NCBI GenBank assembly: GCA_963706835.1
Contig: CAVPOB010000006.1
Location: forward strand, 1-64,000
DNA length: 64,000 nt
DNA from: CAVXYG01 sp963706835
Lineage (GTDB): Bacteria > Actinomycetota > Actinomycetes > S36-B12 > GCA-2699445
Direction: 5' to 3'
Shown: in pieces, positions 37,567 to 47,408 of the stretch
Numbering within the stretch: position 1 is the stretch's first letter
How the letters are laid out: each line of letters begins with the position of its first letter
Made by a program: the position numbers and the translations under genes
Notes under the pieces: model-generated
Told to the model about the DNA's origin: nothing
The model's input: the letters and a program-made list of their open reading frames with translations, nothing else
Database searches by the model: none

Positions 37567-38781
37567 GTGGAGCATCTGCTCGCGGCCGATCTCGCCGCCG
37601 CAGCCGATCTGGCCGGCACGGTGGCTCGCCAGACGCCGGTGATCGGTGCCCGGTGGCTGTCGGAGATGGCCGGTCGCGAGGTCCAGCTGAAGTGCGAGAA
37701 CTTGCAGCGATCAGGCTCCTTCAAACTCCGGGGCGCCTACGTGCGGATGTCCCGTCTGACACCTCAGGAGCGCGAACGCGGCGTCGTGGCCGCCAGTGCC
37801 GGCAACCATGCCCAGGGCGTGGCGCTGGCGGCCCGGGAACTCGGGATCTCGGCCACCGTCTTCATGCCCACGGGGGCCGCGCTGCCGAAGGTGGCCGCTA
37901 CGAAGGAGTACGGTGCCGAGGTCGTCCTGAGCGGAGACATCGTCGATGACGCACTGTCCGCCGCTCAGGAGTACGCCGCACGGACCGGGGCCGTCTTCAT
38001 CCATCCGTTCGACCACCGCGACATTGTCCTGGGACAGGCCAGCGTTGGCTTGGAGATCCTGCGGCAGGTGCCCGACGTGCGCACCATCCTGGTGCCCACC
38101 GGCGGTGGTGGTCTGGTGGCGGGGATCGCCGCCGCGGTCCGGGCGCAGCGCTCGGAGGCCGTGGTGGTGGGGGTCCAGGCGGAACGCGCCGCCGCCTATC
38201 CGCCGTCGATGAGCGCGGGTCATCCGATCCGACTGGCGGCGATGAGCACGATGGCCGATGGGATCGCCGTCGCGCGGCCGGGCGCAGTGCCCTTCGCCAT
38301 CCTCACCGACTTGCACGTGGACGTGCGTACCGTGACGGAGAACTCCATCGCGCGCGCCCTGGTGCTGCTCATGGAGCGCTCCAAGCAGGTCGTGGAGCCG
38401 GCGGGCGTGCCCGGTGTCTCGACGCTGCTGGAGCAGCCGGACGGCTTGGAACCGCCGGTGGTCGCGGTGCTGTCCGGCGGCAACGTCGACCCGGTGCTGC
38501 TGCAGCGCGTGCTGCGCTACGGCCTGGCGGCTGCGGGCCGCTATATGACGGTGGCGGTGCAGGTCGCGGACAACCCGGGTTCGCTGGCGGCGCTGCTCGG
38601 GGTGCTGGCGCAGTGCAACGTGAACGTGCTGGGCGTCGATCACGTCTTTACCGACCCGGGCCTGGCCGTCGGGCAGGTGGACGTCGTCGTGCAGCTGGAG
38701 ACCCGCGGGTTCGAGCACCGGCGAGAGACCCTGGCGGCGCTGCGGCAGGCCGGCTACGAGCTGCGGGCGGCCGACGCCTGA
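37567..38781 (+). CDS. ilvA: Threonine ammonia-lyase with ACT domain
   Basis: 404 residues from a GTG. It is a PLP fold-type II enzyme: Lys53 in GSFKLRGAYV, the phosphate-binding loop VPTGGGGLVAG, ASAGNHAQGVALAA, and the C-terminal SGGNVDP. The last 80 residues form an ACT-type domain (TVAVQVADNPGSLAALLGVLAQCNVNVLGVDHVF). Deaminates threonine to 2-oxobutyrate. The single ACT-like tail fits the catabolic/TdcB-like or short biosynthetic form found in actinomycetes. The 3' end is only 4 bases from the convergent ABC permease gene. Confidence 0.9.
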   Translation: MEHLLAADLAAAADLAGTVARQTPVIGARWLSEMAGREVQLKCENLQRSGSFKLRGAYVRMSRLTPQERERGVVAASAGNHAQGVALAARELGISATVFMPTGAALPKVAATKEYGAEVVLSGDIVDDALSAAQEYAARTGAVFIHPFDHRDIVLGQASVGLEILRQVPDVRTILVPTGGGGLVAGIAAAVRAQRSEAVVVGVQAERAAAYPPSMSAGHPIRLAAMSTMADGIAVARPGAVPFAILTDLHVDVRTVTENSIARALVLLMERSKQVVEPAGVPGVSTLLEQPDGLEPPVVAVLSGGNVDPVLLQRVLRYGLAAAGRYMTVAVQVADNPGSLAALLGVLAQCNVNVLGVDHVFTDPGLAVGQVDVVVQLETRGFEHRRETLAALRQAGYELRAADA

Positions 38782-38785
38782 GCCG

Positions 38786-39612
38786 TCAGCGGGAAGCAGC
38801 CTTGCGGTAGCGGGCGATCCCGAGCGGGATGAACACCGCGAGGAGGATGGCGCACCACACCAGCGACATCAGGATCGGGTTCTCCATGGGGAAGGAATCA
38901 CCGGGCACATAGCCCTGCGGCACGTTGCCGAACAGCGTCCGCACCGCCAGGGCGACCGAGGAGATCGGGTTCCATTCCGCGATCGGCTGCAGCCAGTCCG
39001 GCATCGTCTCCGTCGGGACGAAGACGTTGGACATGAAGGTCAGCGGGAACAGCCAGATCAGCCCTGCGGTCTGGGCGACCTCGACCGAGCGGGCCGAGAT
39101 GCCGATCACCGCACCGATCCACAGGAAGGCGTAGCCGAACAGGAACAGCAGCAGGAAGCCCGCGACGACCTCCGGGAAGGAACTGTCGGTGCGCCAGCCG
39201 ACCAGCACACCGGTGATCGCCATCGCCGCCGCGGTGATCCCGCTGAACGCCAGATCGGACACCGTCCGCCCGGCGAGCACGGCACTGCGCGCCATCGGCA
39301 AGGAGCGGAACCGATCGATGATGCCGCGCTGCAGGTCCTCGGCCATCGCCACGGTGGTCGTCGCGGCGGTGAAGGCCACCGTCTGGACGAAGATGCCGCC
39401 CATCAGGAACTCCACGTACGAGCCGCCGCCGGGCACCTCGATCGCGCCGCCGAAGACGAAGGCGAACAGCAGCACGAACATCACCGACTGCAGGATGCCG
39501 AAGACGATGGAGTCGGGGACTCGCAGCAGCCGGGTGAGATTGCGCTTGGCGACCTGCAGCGCATCGCCGACGGCGCTGGGAATCGAACCGGCAGTCGGTG
39601 TCGGGCGCTCAT
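38786..39612 (-). CDS. DrrB-type ABC-2 transporter permease (frame break at the start)
   Basis: About 275 residues. The frame of the body (AVGDALQVAKRNLTRLLRVPDSIVFGILQSVMFVLLFAFVFGG...) has six likely membrane helices and the ABC-2 signature FPLTFMSNVFVPTETMPDWLQPIAEWNPIS. It has no start codon in that frame; the ATG at 39612 lies one base off, and a lost C in the CCC run near 39604 would join them. The ATG overlaps the stop of the ATP-binding gene (ATGA). It forms an exporter with that gene, of the daunorubicin-resistance type. Confidence 0.85.
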
Positions 39613-40568
39613 GCCGGCTCCTCGGTGGCGTGGCCGGTCAGGGACAGGAAGACGTCGTCCAACGTGGGCCGCCGCAGCCCGATGTCGAGCAGTTCGATCC
39701 GTGACTCGTCCAGGTTTCGCATCGCCTCGATGAGGGCGGATGCCCCACCGGCGACCGGCACGCTGATCCGGCGCGCGTGCTGATCGACCTCCGGACTTCC
39801 GGCCGTTACCGGCGCCACGGCGGCCAGCGCGCGGTCGAGATCGTCCCCGGTGGCCACGGTGATGTCGATGCGTTCGCCGCCGACTGAGGCCTTCAACTCG
39901 TCAGACGTGCCCAGCGCGATGACGCGGCCGTGGTCGATGACCGCGATCCGGTCGGCGAGGCTGTCGGCCTCCTCCAGGTACTGCGTCGTCAACAGCAGGG
40001 TCGTGCCGTCGCGGACCAGTTCGGTGATGACCTCCCACAGCCCGACGCGGCTGCGCGGGTCCAAGCCGGTGGTGGGTTCATCCAGGAACAGCACCGGCGG
40101 GGAGGCCACCAGCGCACAGGCCAGGTCGAGCCGGCGCCGCATACCGCCGGAGTAGGTCTTCGAGGGCCGTGCCGCGGCCTCGGTGAGGTCGAACCGCTCC
40201 AGCAGGGCATCGGCCCGCTGCTCCGCATCGCGCTTGCCCAGGTGGTACAGCCGGCCGATCATGACGAGGTTCTCCCGACCGGTCAAGTACTCGTCGACGG
40301 CGGCGTACTGGCCGGACAGGCCGATGATCCGGCGCACCTGATTGGCCTGCTCGACGACGTCGAGGCCGGCGATGACGGCGCGCCCGGCGTCCGGCTTCAA
40401 CAGGGTGGTGAGAACGCGCACCGCCGTGGTCTTGCCGGCACCGTTCGGGCCCAGCAGGCCGAGCACCGTCCCTTCAGCGACTTCGAGATCGACACCGTCG
40501 AGAGCCCGCACGTCACCGGAACGCGAAGTGAAGACCTTGACGAGCCCTTCGGCAGTGATCGCAGCCAC
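39609..40568 (-). CDS. DrrA-type ABC transporter ATP-binding protein
   Basis: 319 residues. Walker A is GPNGAGKTTAVRVL, the signature is YSGGMRRRLDLA, Walker B is VLFLDEPTTGLDP and the H-loop region is LLTTQYLEEAD. The C-terminal extension (PTLDDVFLSLTG) is typical of the DrrA family, which drives export of lipids or hydrophobic drugs. The following permease overlaps by 4 bases. The upstream greA gene is only 1 base away, so all three may be read from one transcript. Confidence 0.92.
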   Translation of the reverse strand: MAAITAEGLVKVFTSRSGDVRALDGVDLEVAEGTVLGLLGPNGAGKTTAVRVLTTLLKPDAGRAVIAGLDVVEQANQVRRIIGLSGQYAAVDEYLTGRENLVMIGRLYHLGKRDAEQRADALLERFDLTEAAARPSKTYSGGMRRRLDLACALVASPPVLFLDEPTTGLDPRSRVGLWEVITELVRDGTTLLLTTQYLEEADSLADRIAVIDHGRVIALGTSDELKASVGGERIDITVATGDDLDRALAAVAPVTAGSPEVDQHARRISVPVAGGASALIEAMRNLDESRIELLDIGLRRPTLDDVFLSLTGHATEEPA

Positions 40569-40569
40569 G

Positions 40570-41056
40570 TCAACCGGCGTACGGCTCGACCTTCACGATG
40601 CGCACCGGCATGTCTTTGCCGTTGGGCAGCGTGTAGGTGGTTTCGTCGCCGGCGTGCTTGCCGAGGATGGCGGTGCCCAGCGGCGAGGACGGCGAGAAGA
40701 CATCGATCGAGGCGTGCGGGGCTTCCTCGCGGGATGCCAGCAGGAACGTCTGATCTTCACCGAGCAGTCCGAAGTGGACCGTGACGACCTTGCCCTGGGC
40801 CACCTCATCGGGATGGGCTCGCGGCGCCCCGATCTGGGCCCTCTTCAGGATGTCCTTCAACTGCGTGATCCGGGCCTCGTTGATGCCCTGCTCCTCCCGC
40901 GCGGCGTGGTAGCCGGCGTTCTCCTTCAGATCGCCTTCGTCGCGCGCGCGGCCGATCTTCTCCGAGATCTCGCGCCGCATGCGGTCCCTCGCGTTCGGCG
41001 AGCTCGTCCTGGAGCTTGTCGTGTGCCTCTTGGGTCAGCCACGTGACATCGCTCAT
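40570..41056 (-). CDS. greA: Transcription elongation factor GreA (frame break)
   Basis: About 161 residues after repair of a frame break near 40983 that separates MSDVTWLTQEAHDKLQDELAE from MRREISEKIGRARDEGDLKENAGY. The coiled-coil N-terminus has the acidic tip RDEGDLKENAGYHAAREEQ; the C-terminal FKBP-like domain reads ASIDVFSPSSPLGTAILGKHAGDE. GreA stimulates cleavage of backtracked RNA by RNA polymerase. It is highly conserved, so the break is probably a sequencing error. Actinomycete greA genes have this length. Confidence 0.93.
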
Positions 41057-41343
41057 CGCTGCTCCTCGTGGGGTTCTGGGGTCGGTGGGCGCTGCCCGCC
41101 GCGATTGGGGCTTGGCGGCGCCTTCGGCGATTCGGCAAGGCTAACACCCACTACGGCGGCGGGGGGTTCGGGCACGGCATTGGCGGATGTCTTCCGGCGG
41201 GGGCCTTGGTCGTTGCGCGGGTAGGCACCGCCTTGGCCCGCGCCGTTGACGGATTGCCGGTCAATTGCAGCGGACGGCGAGTTCTGCCCCGGCACGGTTC
41301 ATTTGCAGCTGCGGTGGGGGTTCCGGGCTCTGACGCGGGGAGG

Positions 41344-41572
41344 TCTGCACCCGTTTCGGGGGTTTGCACCCGCGGCGGGGGCTGTGGGGGCACTGGCGCG
41401 GGGAGGTCTGCACCCGTTTCGGGGGATTGCACCCGCGGCGGGGGTTGGAACGCCTGTTTCGGGGTCGGTTCACCCCCGTATCGGGTGCAGACCCCCGTTC
41501 CGGGTGCACAGGGGGCTGCGTTGGGGTCGGATTCACCCCCGTATCGGGTGCAGACCCCCGTTCCGGGTGCAG
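41344..41572. repeat. TGCACCCG inverted repeat island 5
   Basis: The cleanest island. Two forward pairs, both with cores TTT then CGG, and two reverse pairs, both with cores TAT then TTC, flank a centre near 41460. Within each half the copies are nearly identical, but the two halves have different core triplets. It lies between greA and the HhH-GPD gene, both minus strand. Confidence 0.92.
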
Positions 41573-41707
41573 TTCGGGTCGGCATCGCCAACGTTGCCGG
41601 GTCCTGCAGGCCGTTCCCGGGCGCAACGAGCGATCTGGACCGACCTCCCCGTATCGGCACCAGGTCCCACCGAACGGGACCAGACCCGACCGAGGCAGCG
41701 GCCGGCC

Positions 41708-42277
41708 TCACCCACGTTTGGCGGCGGCTTTCAACGCGCGCTTCTGCTCGCGCACGAGTGCCAATGACTCCGGCCCGGTGATGTCAGCCACGCTGCGGTG
41801 GGACCCTTCCTCCCCGTACGGCCCCGCCGCCTCGCGCCACCCCGCCCCCTCGAAGCCGTACTGCTTGCCGAGGAGCGCCAGGAAGATCTTGGCCTTTTGA
41901 TCGCCGAAACCCGGAAGCGACCGCAGTCGACGCAGGACCGTGGCGCCGTCCGGTTCGTCGCGGGTCCACAGTTGCGACGCGTCGCCATCCCAGTCCTCGA
42001 CGATTGCGCGGCACAGCGCCTGCACCCGGCCGGCCATGGATCCGGGGTAGCGGTGCACCGCGGGGGTGTGCCGGAACAGTTCGACGAGCTCCTCAGGGTC
42101 GTACTCCGCCAGCGTCCGTGGCTGCAACGTCCCGGCGCGCTGCTGGATCTTCCACGGCCCGGCGAATGCCTGCTCCATGGCCACCTGTTGATCCAGCAGC
42201 ATTCCGATGAGTAGGGCGAGCGGGTCATTGGTCAGCAGGGCATCGGCGTCGGGATCGCCGGTGATGTGCAGGTTCAT
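41708..42277 (-). CDS. HhH-GPD family base-excision-like protein
   Basis: 189 residues. It is a HhH-GPD-like protein: IGMLLDQQVAMEQAFAGP at the N-terminus and a helix-hairpin-helix RLRSLPGFGDQKAKIFLALLG. It lacks a recognisable Fe-S motif and the usual catalytic Asp context after the hairpin. It matches the uncharacterised actinobacterial HhH-GPD group (TIGR03252 type, from memory). DNA binding or repair is likely, though glycosylase activity is unproven. The start ATG at 42277 fixes the conserved N-terminus NLHITGDPDADALL. Confidence 0.83.
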   Translation of the reverse strand: MNLHITGDPDADALLTNDPLALLIGMLLDQQVAMEQAFAGPWKIQQRAGTLQPRTLAEYDPEELVELFRHTPAVHRYPGSMAGRVQALCRAIVEDWDGDASQLWTRDEPDGATVLRRLRSLPGFGDQKAKIFLALLGKQYGFEGAGWREAAGPYGEEGSHRSVADITGPESLALVREQKRALKAAAKRG

Positions 42278-42346
42278 GCGGCCAGTTTCGCGCGTTGCCG
42301 GGTTGACAGCGACCTGTGGTCTATCAGGCGCGCACCAGGAGCAGGA

Positions 42347-43378
42347 TCACCTGGTCCACGCGTTCCAGTTCTCGATCTCGGCGTCGAACACGCGCACGCG
42401 TGCGCCGTCGGCCAGCGAGATCCGATCGATCAGCGTGCGCATGCGGCCCGCTGCGTCCGGGGGTCCGAGGCTCGCCACCAGGTAGGCGAAGCGGTGATCT
42501 GCCGAACAGCCCCGGATCTCGAAGTCCCAGGGCCCCTCTGCGGGCCACGTCAGCGACGCAACCGCAGCTCCTACCCCGCTCAGTGAGTGGACGCTGTCGC
42601 CCATCTGCACGCCCAGGACCGCATCAGTCCCGAGGGCGCAGACCGCCCGCCAGCCCTGTTCATATGGTCCGATCAGGGTCGTGTCACCCGTCGCAAGGTC
42701 CATCGCGAAGATCCGCCCGCCAGTGTCCTCCGCCCTCACCATCAGGATCGTGTCGGGTGAGGGTGTCGCGAGCACCTGCTGCGGCGCTGCGAAGGGTCCG
42801 TATCGGCCCAGAAGGTCGCCGGAGTCCAGCGACCTGATCTGCAGCGTCGTCTCCCGCGCGAAGCCCTCACCGATGGTGTCGACCTGGACGAAGCGATCCT
42901 CGTCGAGCAGGAGGCACAGGCCGAAGTCCGGCCCATCTGCGTACACCGAGCACCAGCCCGGAGCCTGGAGCTCGTGGACGAGCCCTGCGTCCCCCGCCGA
43001 GCGTACCTGCAGGACGGTGCTCGGCCCATCCAGTGCCCAGCCGATCAGCACTGCGCTGCCGAGTGCATCGATCACCCCCGGACCGGTCGATCCGCCGTCC
43101 GGCCCGCGGTACACCAGTTGGGCCTCGCCGATGGTGCCGTCGGACGCGATCGGGTGCAGGAGCAGGTCCTTCTGACCCCCGGCAGAGGTGCTGGTGGTGA
43201 AGCCACCGTTGCCGACAGCCGCGGTCGGGATGGACTCGCCGGACGAGCCACCGTCGATGGAGCCCAGCCAGAGCAGCGCCCACAGGCCCAAGGCCAGGGC
43301 GGCCGCGACGATCAGCGTCACGACTGCAACTGCCACCCCCACGAGGAGGCGACGCCTCCGGCGCCCCGCCTCCGTCAT
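42347..43378 (-). CDS. Membrane-anchored hypothetical protein, propeller-like
   Basis: 343 residues from ATG at 43378 (an in-frame ATG at 43387 is possible). A basic start (GRRRRRLLVG) is followed by one membrane helix (VAVAVVTLIVAAALALGLW). The outside domain repeats short beta-rich blocks (GSAVLIGWALDGPST, DTILMVRAEDTGGRIFAMDLATGDT, TDAVLGVQMGDSVHSL), suggesting a beta-propeller. A few cysteines (GWCSVY, FGLCLLL, AVCALG, RGCSAD) may form disulfides. I do not recognise the family and would not assign a function. Confidence 0.72.
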   Translation of the reverse strand: MTEAGRRRRRLLVGVAVAVVTLIVAAALALGLWALLWLGSIDGGSSGESIPTAAVGNGGFTTSTSAGGQKDLLLHPIASDGTIGEAQLVYRGPDGGSTGPGVIDALGSAVLIGWALDGPSTVLQVRSAGDAGLVHELQAPGWCSVYADGPDFGLCLLLDEDRFVQVDTIGEGFARETTLQIRSLDSGDLLGRYGPFAAPQQVLATPSPDTILMVRAEDTGGRIFAMDLATGDTTLIGPYEQGWRAVCALGTDAVLGVQMGDSVHSLSGVGAAVASLTWPAEGPWDFEIRGCSADHRFAYLVASLGPPDAAGRMRTLIDRISLADGARVRVFDAEIENWNAWTR

Positions 43379-43556
43379 GACCCGCATGGTTATCCCCCGG
43401 TGCTCCCGCCCAAGAGCACGCTAGGCCGGGGGGAACCGGTGGAACAGGGTCCTAGGTCCGCACGGTTCCACAGATCGACGCCCGCCGCCGTGTCGCCGTT
43501 CGGCCGAGGGGTAACGGATGCGCTCAGGCCGACGGCCGGGCCGAGAGCCCACTTCG

Positions 43557-43613
43557 GTACGGATGCCTACGCGACACGCGGGTGCGGCAAGCGTGTCGCG
43601 TGCATGTCCGTAC
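43557..43613. terminator. Long hairpin downstream of uvrA-like gene
   Basis: Left arm 43557-43579 and right arm 43591-43613 pair through 11 perfect bases (ACGCGACACGC with GCGTGTCGCGT) plus 6 outer bases (GTACGG with CCGTAC), with a 6-base mismatch between. The loop is 11 bases. It begins about 65 bases past the stop of the UvrA-like gene (minus strand) and could end its transcript. It has no T-run. Confidence 0.6.
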
Positions 43614-43678
43614 AGACGTCAGACGAGGGCCCTCGGGGTGCGGGGCGGCCGTAACGCGAGGTGGTCGGTCGGGCGTGT

Positions 43679-46081
43679 CTACGGACCGTCCGCGGTCGCC
43701 AGGGCCGCCGGGTCGCCCGGTGCGCCGACGTAGGCGGCCAGATGCTGCCCGGTCAGCGTGGACCGCGCCGCGACCAGGTCCGCCGGGGTCCCTTCGAACA
43801 CCACGCGCCCCCCGTCGTGACCGGCGCCCGGGCCGAGGTCGATGATCCAGTCGGCGTGGGCCATGACGGCCTGGTGGTGCTCGATCACGATCACGGACTT
43901 GCCGGAGTCGACCAGCCGGTCCAGCAGCCCCAGCAGTTGCTCGACATCAGCCAGGTGCAGTCCGGCAGTCGGCTCGTCGAGGATGTAGACCCCGCCGTCG
44001 TTGCCCATCTGCGTGGCCAGCTTGAGCCGCTGCCGCTCGCCGCCGGACAGCGTGGTCAGCGGCTGGCCCAGCGTCAGGTAGCCCAGCCCGACGTCGGCCA
44101 GGCGGGTCAGGATCTTGTGCGCCGCCGGGATCCGCGCCTCGCCGGTGGCGAAGAACTCCTCGGCCTGCGCCACCGACATCGCCAGCACTTCGGTGATGTC
44201 GCGCCCCCCGAGCCGGTACTGCAGCACCTCCGCCTGGAACCCCTTGCCCTCGCATTCCTCGCACGGCGTCGCCACGGTCTCCATGAAGCCCAGCTCGGTG
44301 AAGATCACGCCGGCGCCGTTGCAGACCGGGCAGGCGCCCTCGGAGTTGGCGCTGAACAGTGCGGGCTTGACGCCGTTGGCCTTGGCGAAGGCCTTGCGGA
44401 TGGGCTCCAGCAGGCCGGTGTAGGTGGCAGGGCTGCTGCGCCGCGAGCCGCGGATGGCGCCCTGATCGATGGCCACCACGCCGTCCCGGCCCGCCACGGA
44501 GCCGGTGATCAGCGAGCTCTTCCCCGACCCTGCCACGCCGGTCACCACCACCAGCACCCCGAGCGGGATGTCCACATCCACGTCCTGCAGGTTGTGGTCG
44601 CGGGCCCCCCGCACCTCCAGCACCCCCGACGGCGGGCGTACCGACGGCTTCACCGCGGCCCGGTCGTCGAGGTGCCGCCCGGTCAGCGTCCCGCTGGCGC
44701 GCAGTTGCGCGACCGTCCCCTCGAACACCACCTCACCGCCGTCCGGCCCGGCGCCGGGGCCGAGGTCCACCACGTGGTCGGCGATCGCGATCGCCTCCGG
44801 CTTGTGCTCCACCACCAGCACCGTGTTGCCCTTGTCCCGCAGCCGGACCAGCAGATCGTTCATCCGTGCGATGTCGTGCGGGTGCAGGCCGATGGTGGGC
44901 TCGTCGAAGACGTAGGTGACATCGGTGAGCGCCGAGCCGAGGTGCCGGATCATCTTCGTGCGCTGCGCCTCGCCGCCCGACAGCGTGCCCGACGGCCGAT
45001 CCAGCGACAGGTACCCCAGACCGATCTCCACGAAGGCGTCGAGGTGCTCGCGCAGCGACTGCAGCAGCGGCGCCACCGACGGCTCGTCCAGCCCTCGCAC
45101 CCACTGCGCCAGGTCGCTGATCTGCATCGCGCACGCATCCGCGATGCTGATGCCCGCGATCTTTGAGGACCGGGCCGCAGCCGACAGCCGGGTGCCGCCG
45201 CACTCCGGGCAGGCTGCGAACGTGACGGCCCGCTCCACGAACGCGCGGATGTGCGGCTGCATCGCATCGACATCCTTGCTGAGGAAGGACTTCTGGATGC
45301 GGGGGATCAGCCCCTCGTAGGTCATGTTGACGTTCTCGAGCTTGACCTTGCGCGGCTGCCCGTACAGGAAGTCCTGCCGCTGCTTGGCGGTGAACTGCGC
45401 GATGGGCACATCGAGCGGCACGACCTGTCCGAAGATGCGCACGTACCACCCGTCGGCGGTGTAGCCGGGGACGGTGATCGCGCCCTGCACCAGGGACTTG
45501 CTCTCGTCGAACAGCTGTGCCAGGTCGATGTCGGACACCGATCCCATGCCGTCGCAGCGCGGGCACATGCCGCCGGTGACGGTGTAGGTCTTCTTCTCCA
45601 CCGTGCGGTTGCCGCGCTCGACGGTGATCGCTCCGCTGGCCTTGACCGAGGGGACGTTGAACGCGTACGCGCGCGGCGACCCGATGTGCGGCTGGCCGAG
45701 CTTGCTGAACAGGATCCGCAGCATCGCGTTGGCGTCGGTGGCGGTGCCCACGGTGGAGCGCGCGTTGGCGCCCATCCGCTCCTGGTCGACGATGATCGCC
45801 GTGGTCAGGCCCTCCAGCACATCCACATCCGGCCGGGCCAGGGTCGGCATGAACCCCTGCACGAAGGAGCTGTAGGTCTCGTTGATGAGCCGCTGCGATT
45901 CCGCGGCGATGGTGGCGAAGACCAGCGAGCTCTTGCCGGAACCGGAGACGCCGGTGAACACGGTCAGGCGCCGTTTGGGCAACTCGACGCTGATGTCCTT
46001 GAGGTTGTTCTCCCGCGCCCCGGCGACCCGGATCAGGTCGTGGCTATCCGCGGGCTGCTGCTGGGTCGCCGAGGTGGACAT
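43679..46081 (-). CDS. UvrA-like ABC protein, short (UvrA2-type) form
   Basis: 800 residues from the ATG at 46081 (GGAGG upstream). It has two ABC modules: Walker A GVSGSGKSSLV and GVAGSGKSSLI, signatures TLSGGEAQRTK and TLSGGERQRLK, and Walker B VFDEPTIGLHP and ILDEPTAGLHL. Zinc-type cysteines CPRCDGMG, CPECGG, CPVCNGAG and CEECEGKGF are present. The length (about 800 against about 950 for UvrA) and the apparent lack of the UvrB-binding insert suggest the UvrA2/DrrC class, linked to drug or DNA-damage tolerance. The adjacent divergent ABC exporter supports a resistance role. Confidence 0.88.
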   Translation of the reverse strand: MSTSATQQQPADSHDLIRVAGARENNLKDISVELPKRRLTVFTGVSGSGKSSLVFATIAAESQRLINETYSSFVQGFMPTLARPDVDVLEGLTTAIIVDQERMGANARSTVGTATDANAMLRILFSKLGQPHIGSPRAYAFNVPSVKASGAITVERGNRTVEKKTYTVTGGMCPRCDGMGSVSDIDLAQLFDESKSLVQGAITVPGYTADGWYVRIFGQVVPLDVPIAQFTAKQRQDFLYGQPRKVKLENVNMTYEGLIPRIQKSFLSKDVDAMQPHIRAFVERAVTFAACPECGGTRLSAAARSSKIAGISIADACAMQISDLAQWVRGLDEPSVAPLLQSLREHLDAFVEIGLGYLSLDRPSGTLSGGEAQRTKMIRHLGSALTDVTYVFDEPTIGLHPHDIARMNDLLVRLRDKGNTVLVVEHKPEAIAIADHVVDLGPGAGPDGGEVVFEGTVAQLRASGTLTGRHLDDRAAVKPSVRPPSGVLEVRGARDHNLQDVDVDIPLGVLVVVTGVAGSGKSSLITGSVAGRDGVVAIDQGAIRGSRRSSPATYTGLLEPIRKAFAKANGVKPALFSANSEGACPVCNGAGVIFTELGFMETVATPCEECEGKGFQAEVLQYRLGGRDITEVLAMSVAQAEEFFATGEARIPAAHKILTRLADVGLGYLTLGQPLTTLSGGERQRLKLATQMGNDGGVYILDEPTAGLHLADVEQLLGLLDRLVDSGKSVIVIEHHQAVMAHADWIIDLGPGAGHDGGRVVFEGTPADLVAARSTLTGQHLAAYVGAPGDPAALATADGP

Positions 46082-46529
46082 CGCGCCTCCATGACTGGCC
46101 GGGCCGCGCGCACCGGGCTCGCGCAGACGCCGTCGGCTCCGTCGAGCCGGCTTCGAGTATGGGGCAGACGCGGCGGGAATGTCGCCGGGCACCGGGCGCC
46201 TGCGAGTCTCGCCGGAGCCGAGCCGCAGGGTCCCTGGCGACCCCGAGTGCCGGTCCACGGGATCTCGGCGCGGCGACGAGGCCCCGAGCTCCAACCGAAC
46301 GGCGGTCAAGTGGGCACCACGGCGGTGGCGATTGCGCTTCAGATGCATGAGGAGAGGGGGTCGCGGGGGCGCACCTCGCGACGATCCGCAATCTGTGCGC
46401 CGCCGAAACCGCGCCTTTCGGCGCGTCGGCAACTCGCGGAGGCTGGCGCCCGTGCCTTGCTCGCCAGCTCCGCCACCCCGCTGGCCGGCTCCGCCGTCCC
46501 GTGGGGCCCGAGGCGAGTAGCGTGCCGAT
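46082..46529. other. Gene-free divergent promoter region
   Basis: About 450 bases between the UvrA-like gene (leftward) and the ABC exporter (rightward). Open frames here are shadows with no motif. It should hold both promoters. I see no strong palindrome or repeat unit. Confidence 0.45.
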
Positions 46530-47408
46530 GTGGACGTCATCAGCATCGCGGGCCTGGACAAGTCCTACGGATCGTTCCAGGCGCTGCGCGGCCTGGACCT
46601 GCACGTCGAGCGCGGGGAGGTGCACGGGTTCCTCGGGCCGAACGGCGCCGGCAAGTCCACCACCATCCGGGTGCTGCTGGGTCTGTTGAAGGCCGACGCC
46701 GGACAGGTGGAGCTGCTGGGCGGCGATCCGTGGCGTGACGTGGTGGCGCTGCACCGCCGGCTGGCCTACGTCCCCGGCGATGTCAGCCTGTGGCCGGGCC
46801 TCACCGGCGGTCAGGCGATCGACCTGCTGGGCAAGCTGCGCGGGGGTCTGGACGAGCAGCGCCGCGCGGCACTGCTGGAGCGCTTCGAGCTGGACCCCAC
46901 CAAGCGCGGCCGCCAGTACTCCAAGGGCAACCGGCAGAAGGTCGCCATCGTGGCGGCGCTGGCTTCCGATGTGGAGCTGCTCATCCTCGATGAGCCCACC
47001 TCGGGCCTGGACCCGCTCATGGAGGCGGTCTTCCAGGAGGAGATCGCCGCCGAGAAGCAGCGCGGCCGCAGCGTCCTGCTGTCCAGCCACATCTTGTCGG
47101 AGGTGGAGGCGCTGGCCGACCGGGTGAGCATCATCCGGGAAGGGGCGGTGGTGCAGACCGGCACGCTGGGCGAGTTGCAGGCGCAGATCCGGGCGACCGT
47201 GTCGGCGACGTTGCTCCGGCCGCCCGCGCAGTTCCGGTTCCTGCACGATGTGCAGCTCGACGGCCACCACCTCAGCGCCACGGTCGACCACGATCACCTC
47301 AACGACGCGATGGCCGAGCTGAGCCAGTACGGCATCACCCGCCTGAACGTCGCCCCGCCGTCGCTGGAGAGTTTGTTCCTGCGGCAGTACGACGGGCTCG
47401 CGTCGTGA
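46530..47408 (+). CDS. ABC transporter ATP-binding protein
   Basis: 292 residues from a GTG (GTGGACGTC). Walker A is GPNGAGKSTTIRVLLGL, the signature is YSKGNRQKVAIVAAL (SKGN in place of SGGQ, as in bacitracin/tetronasin-type exporters), Walker B is LLILDEPTSGLDP and the switch region LLSSHILSEVEAL. The tail LESLFLRQY is typical of these ABC-2 partners. Its stop overlaps the permease start (GTGA). Confidence 0.9.
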   Translation: MDVISIAGLDKSYGSFQALRGLDLHVERGEVHGFLGPNGAGKSTTIRVLLGLLKADAGQVELLGGDPWRDVVALHRRLAYVPGDVSLWPGLTGGQAIDLLGKLRGGLDEQRRAALLERFELDPTKRGRQYSKGNRQKVAIVAALASDVELLILDEPTSGLDPLMEAVFQEEIAAEKQRGRSVLLSSHILSEVEALADRVSIIREGAVVQTGTLGELQAQIRATVSATLLRPPAQFRFLHDVQLDGHHLSATVDHDHLNDAMAELSQYGITRLNVAPPSLESLFLRQYDGLAS

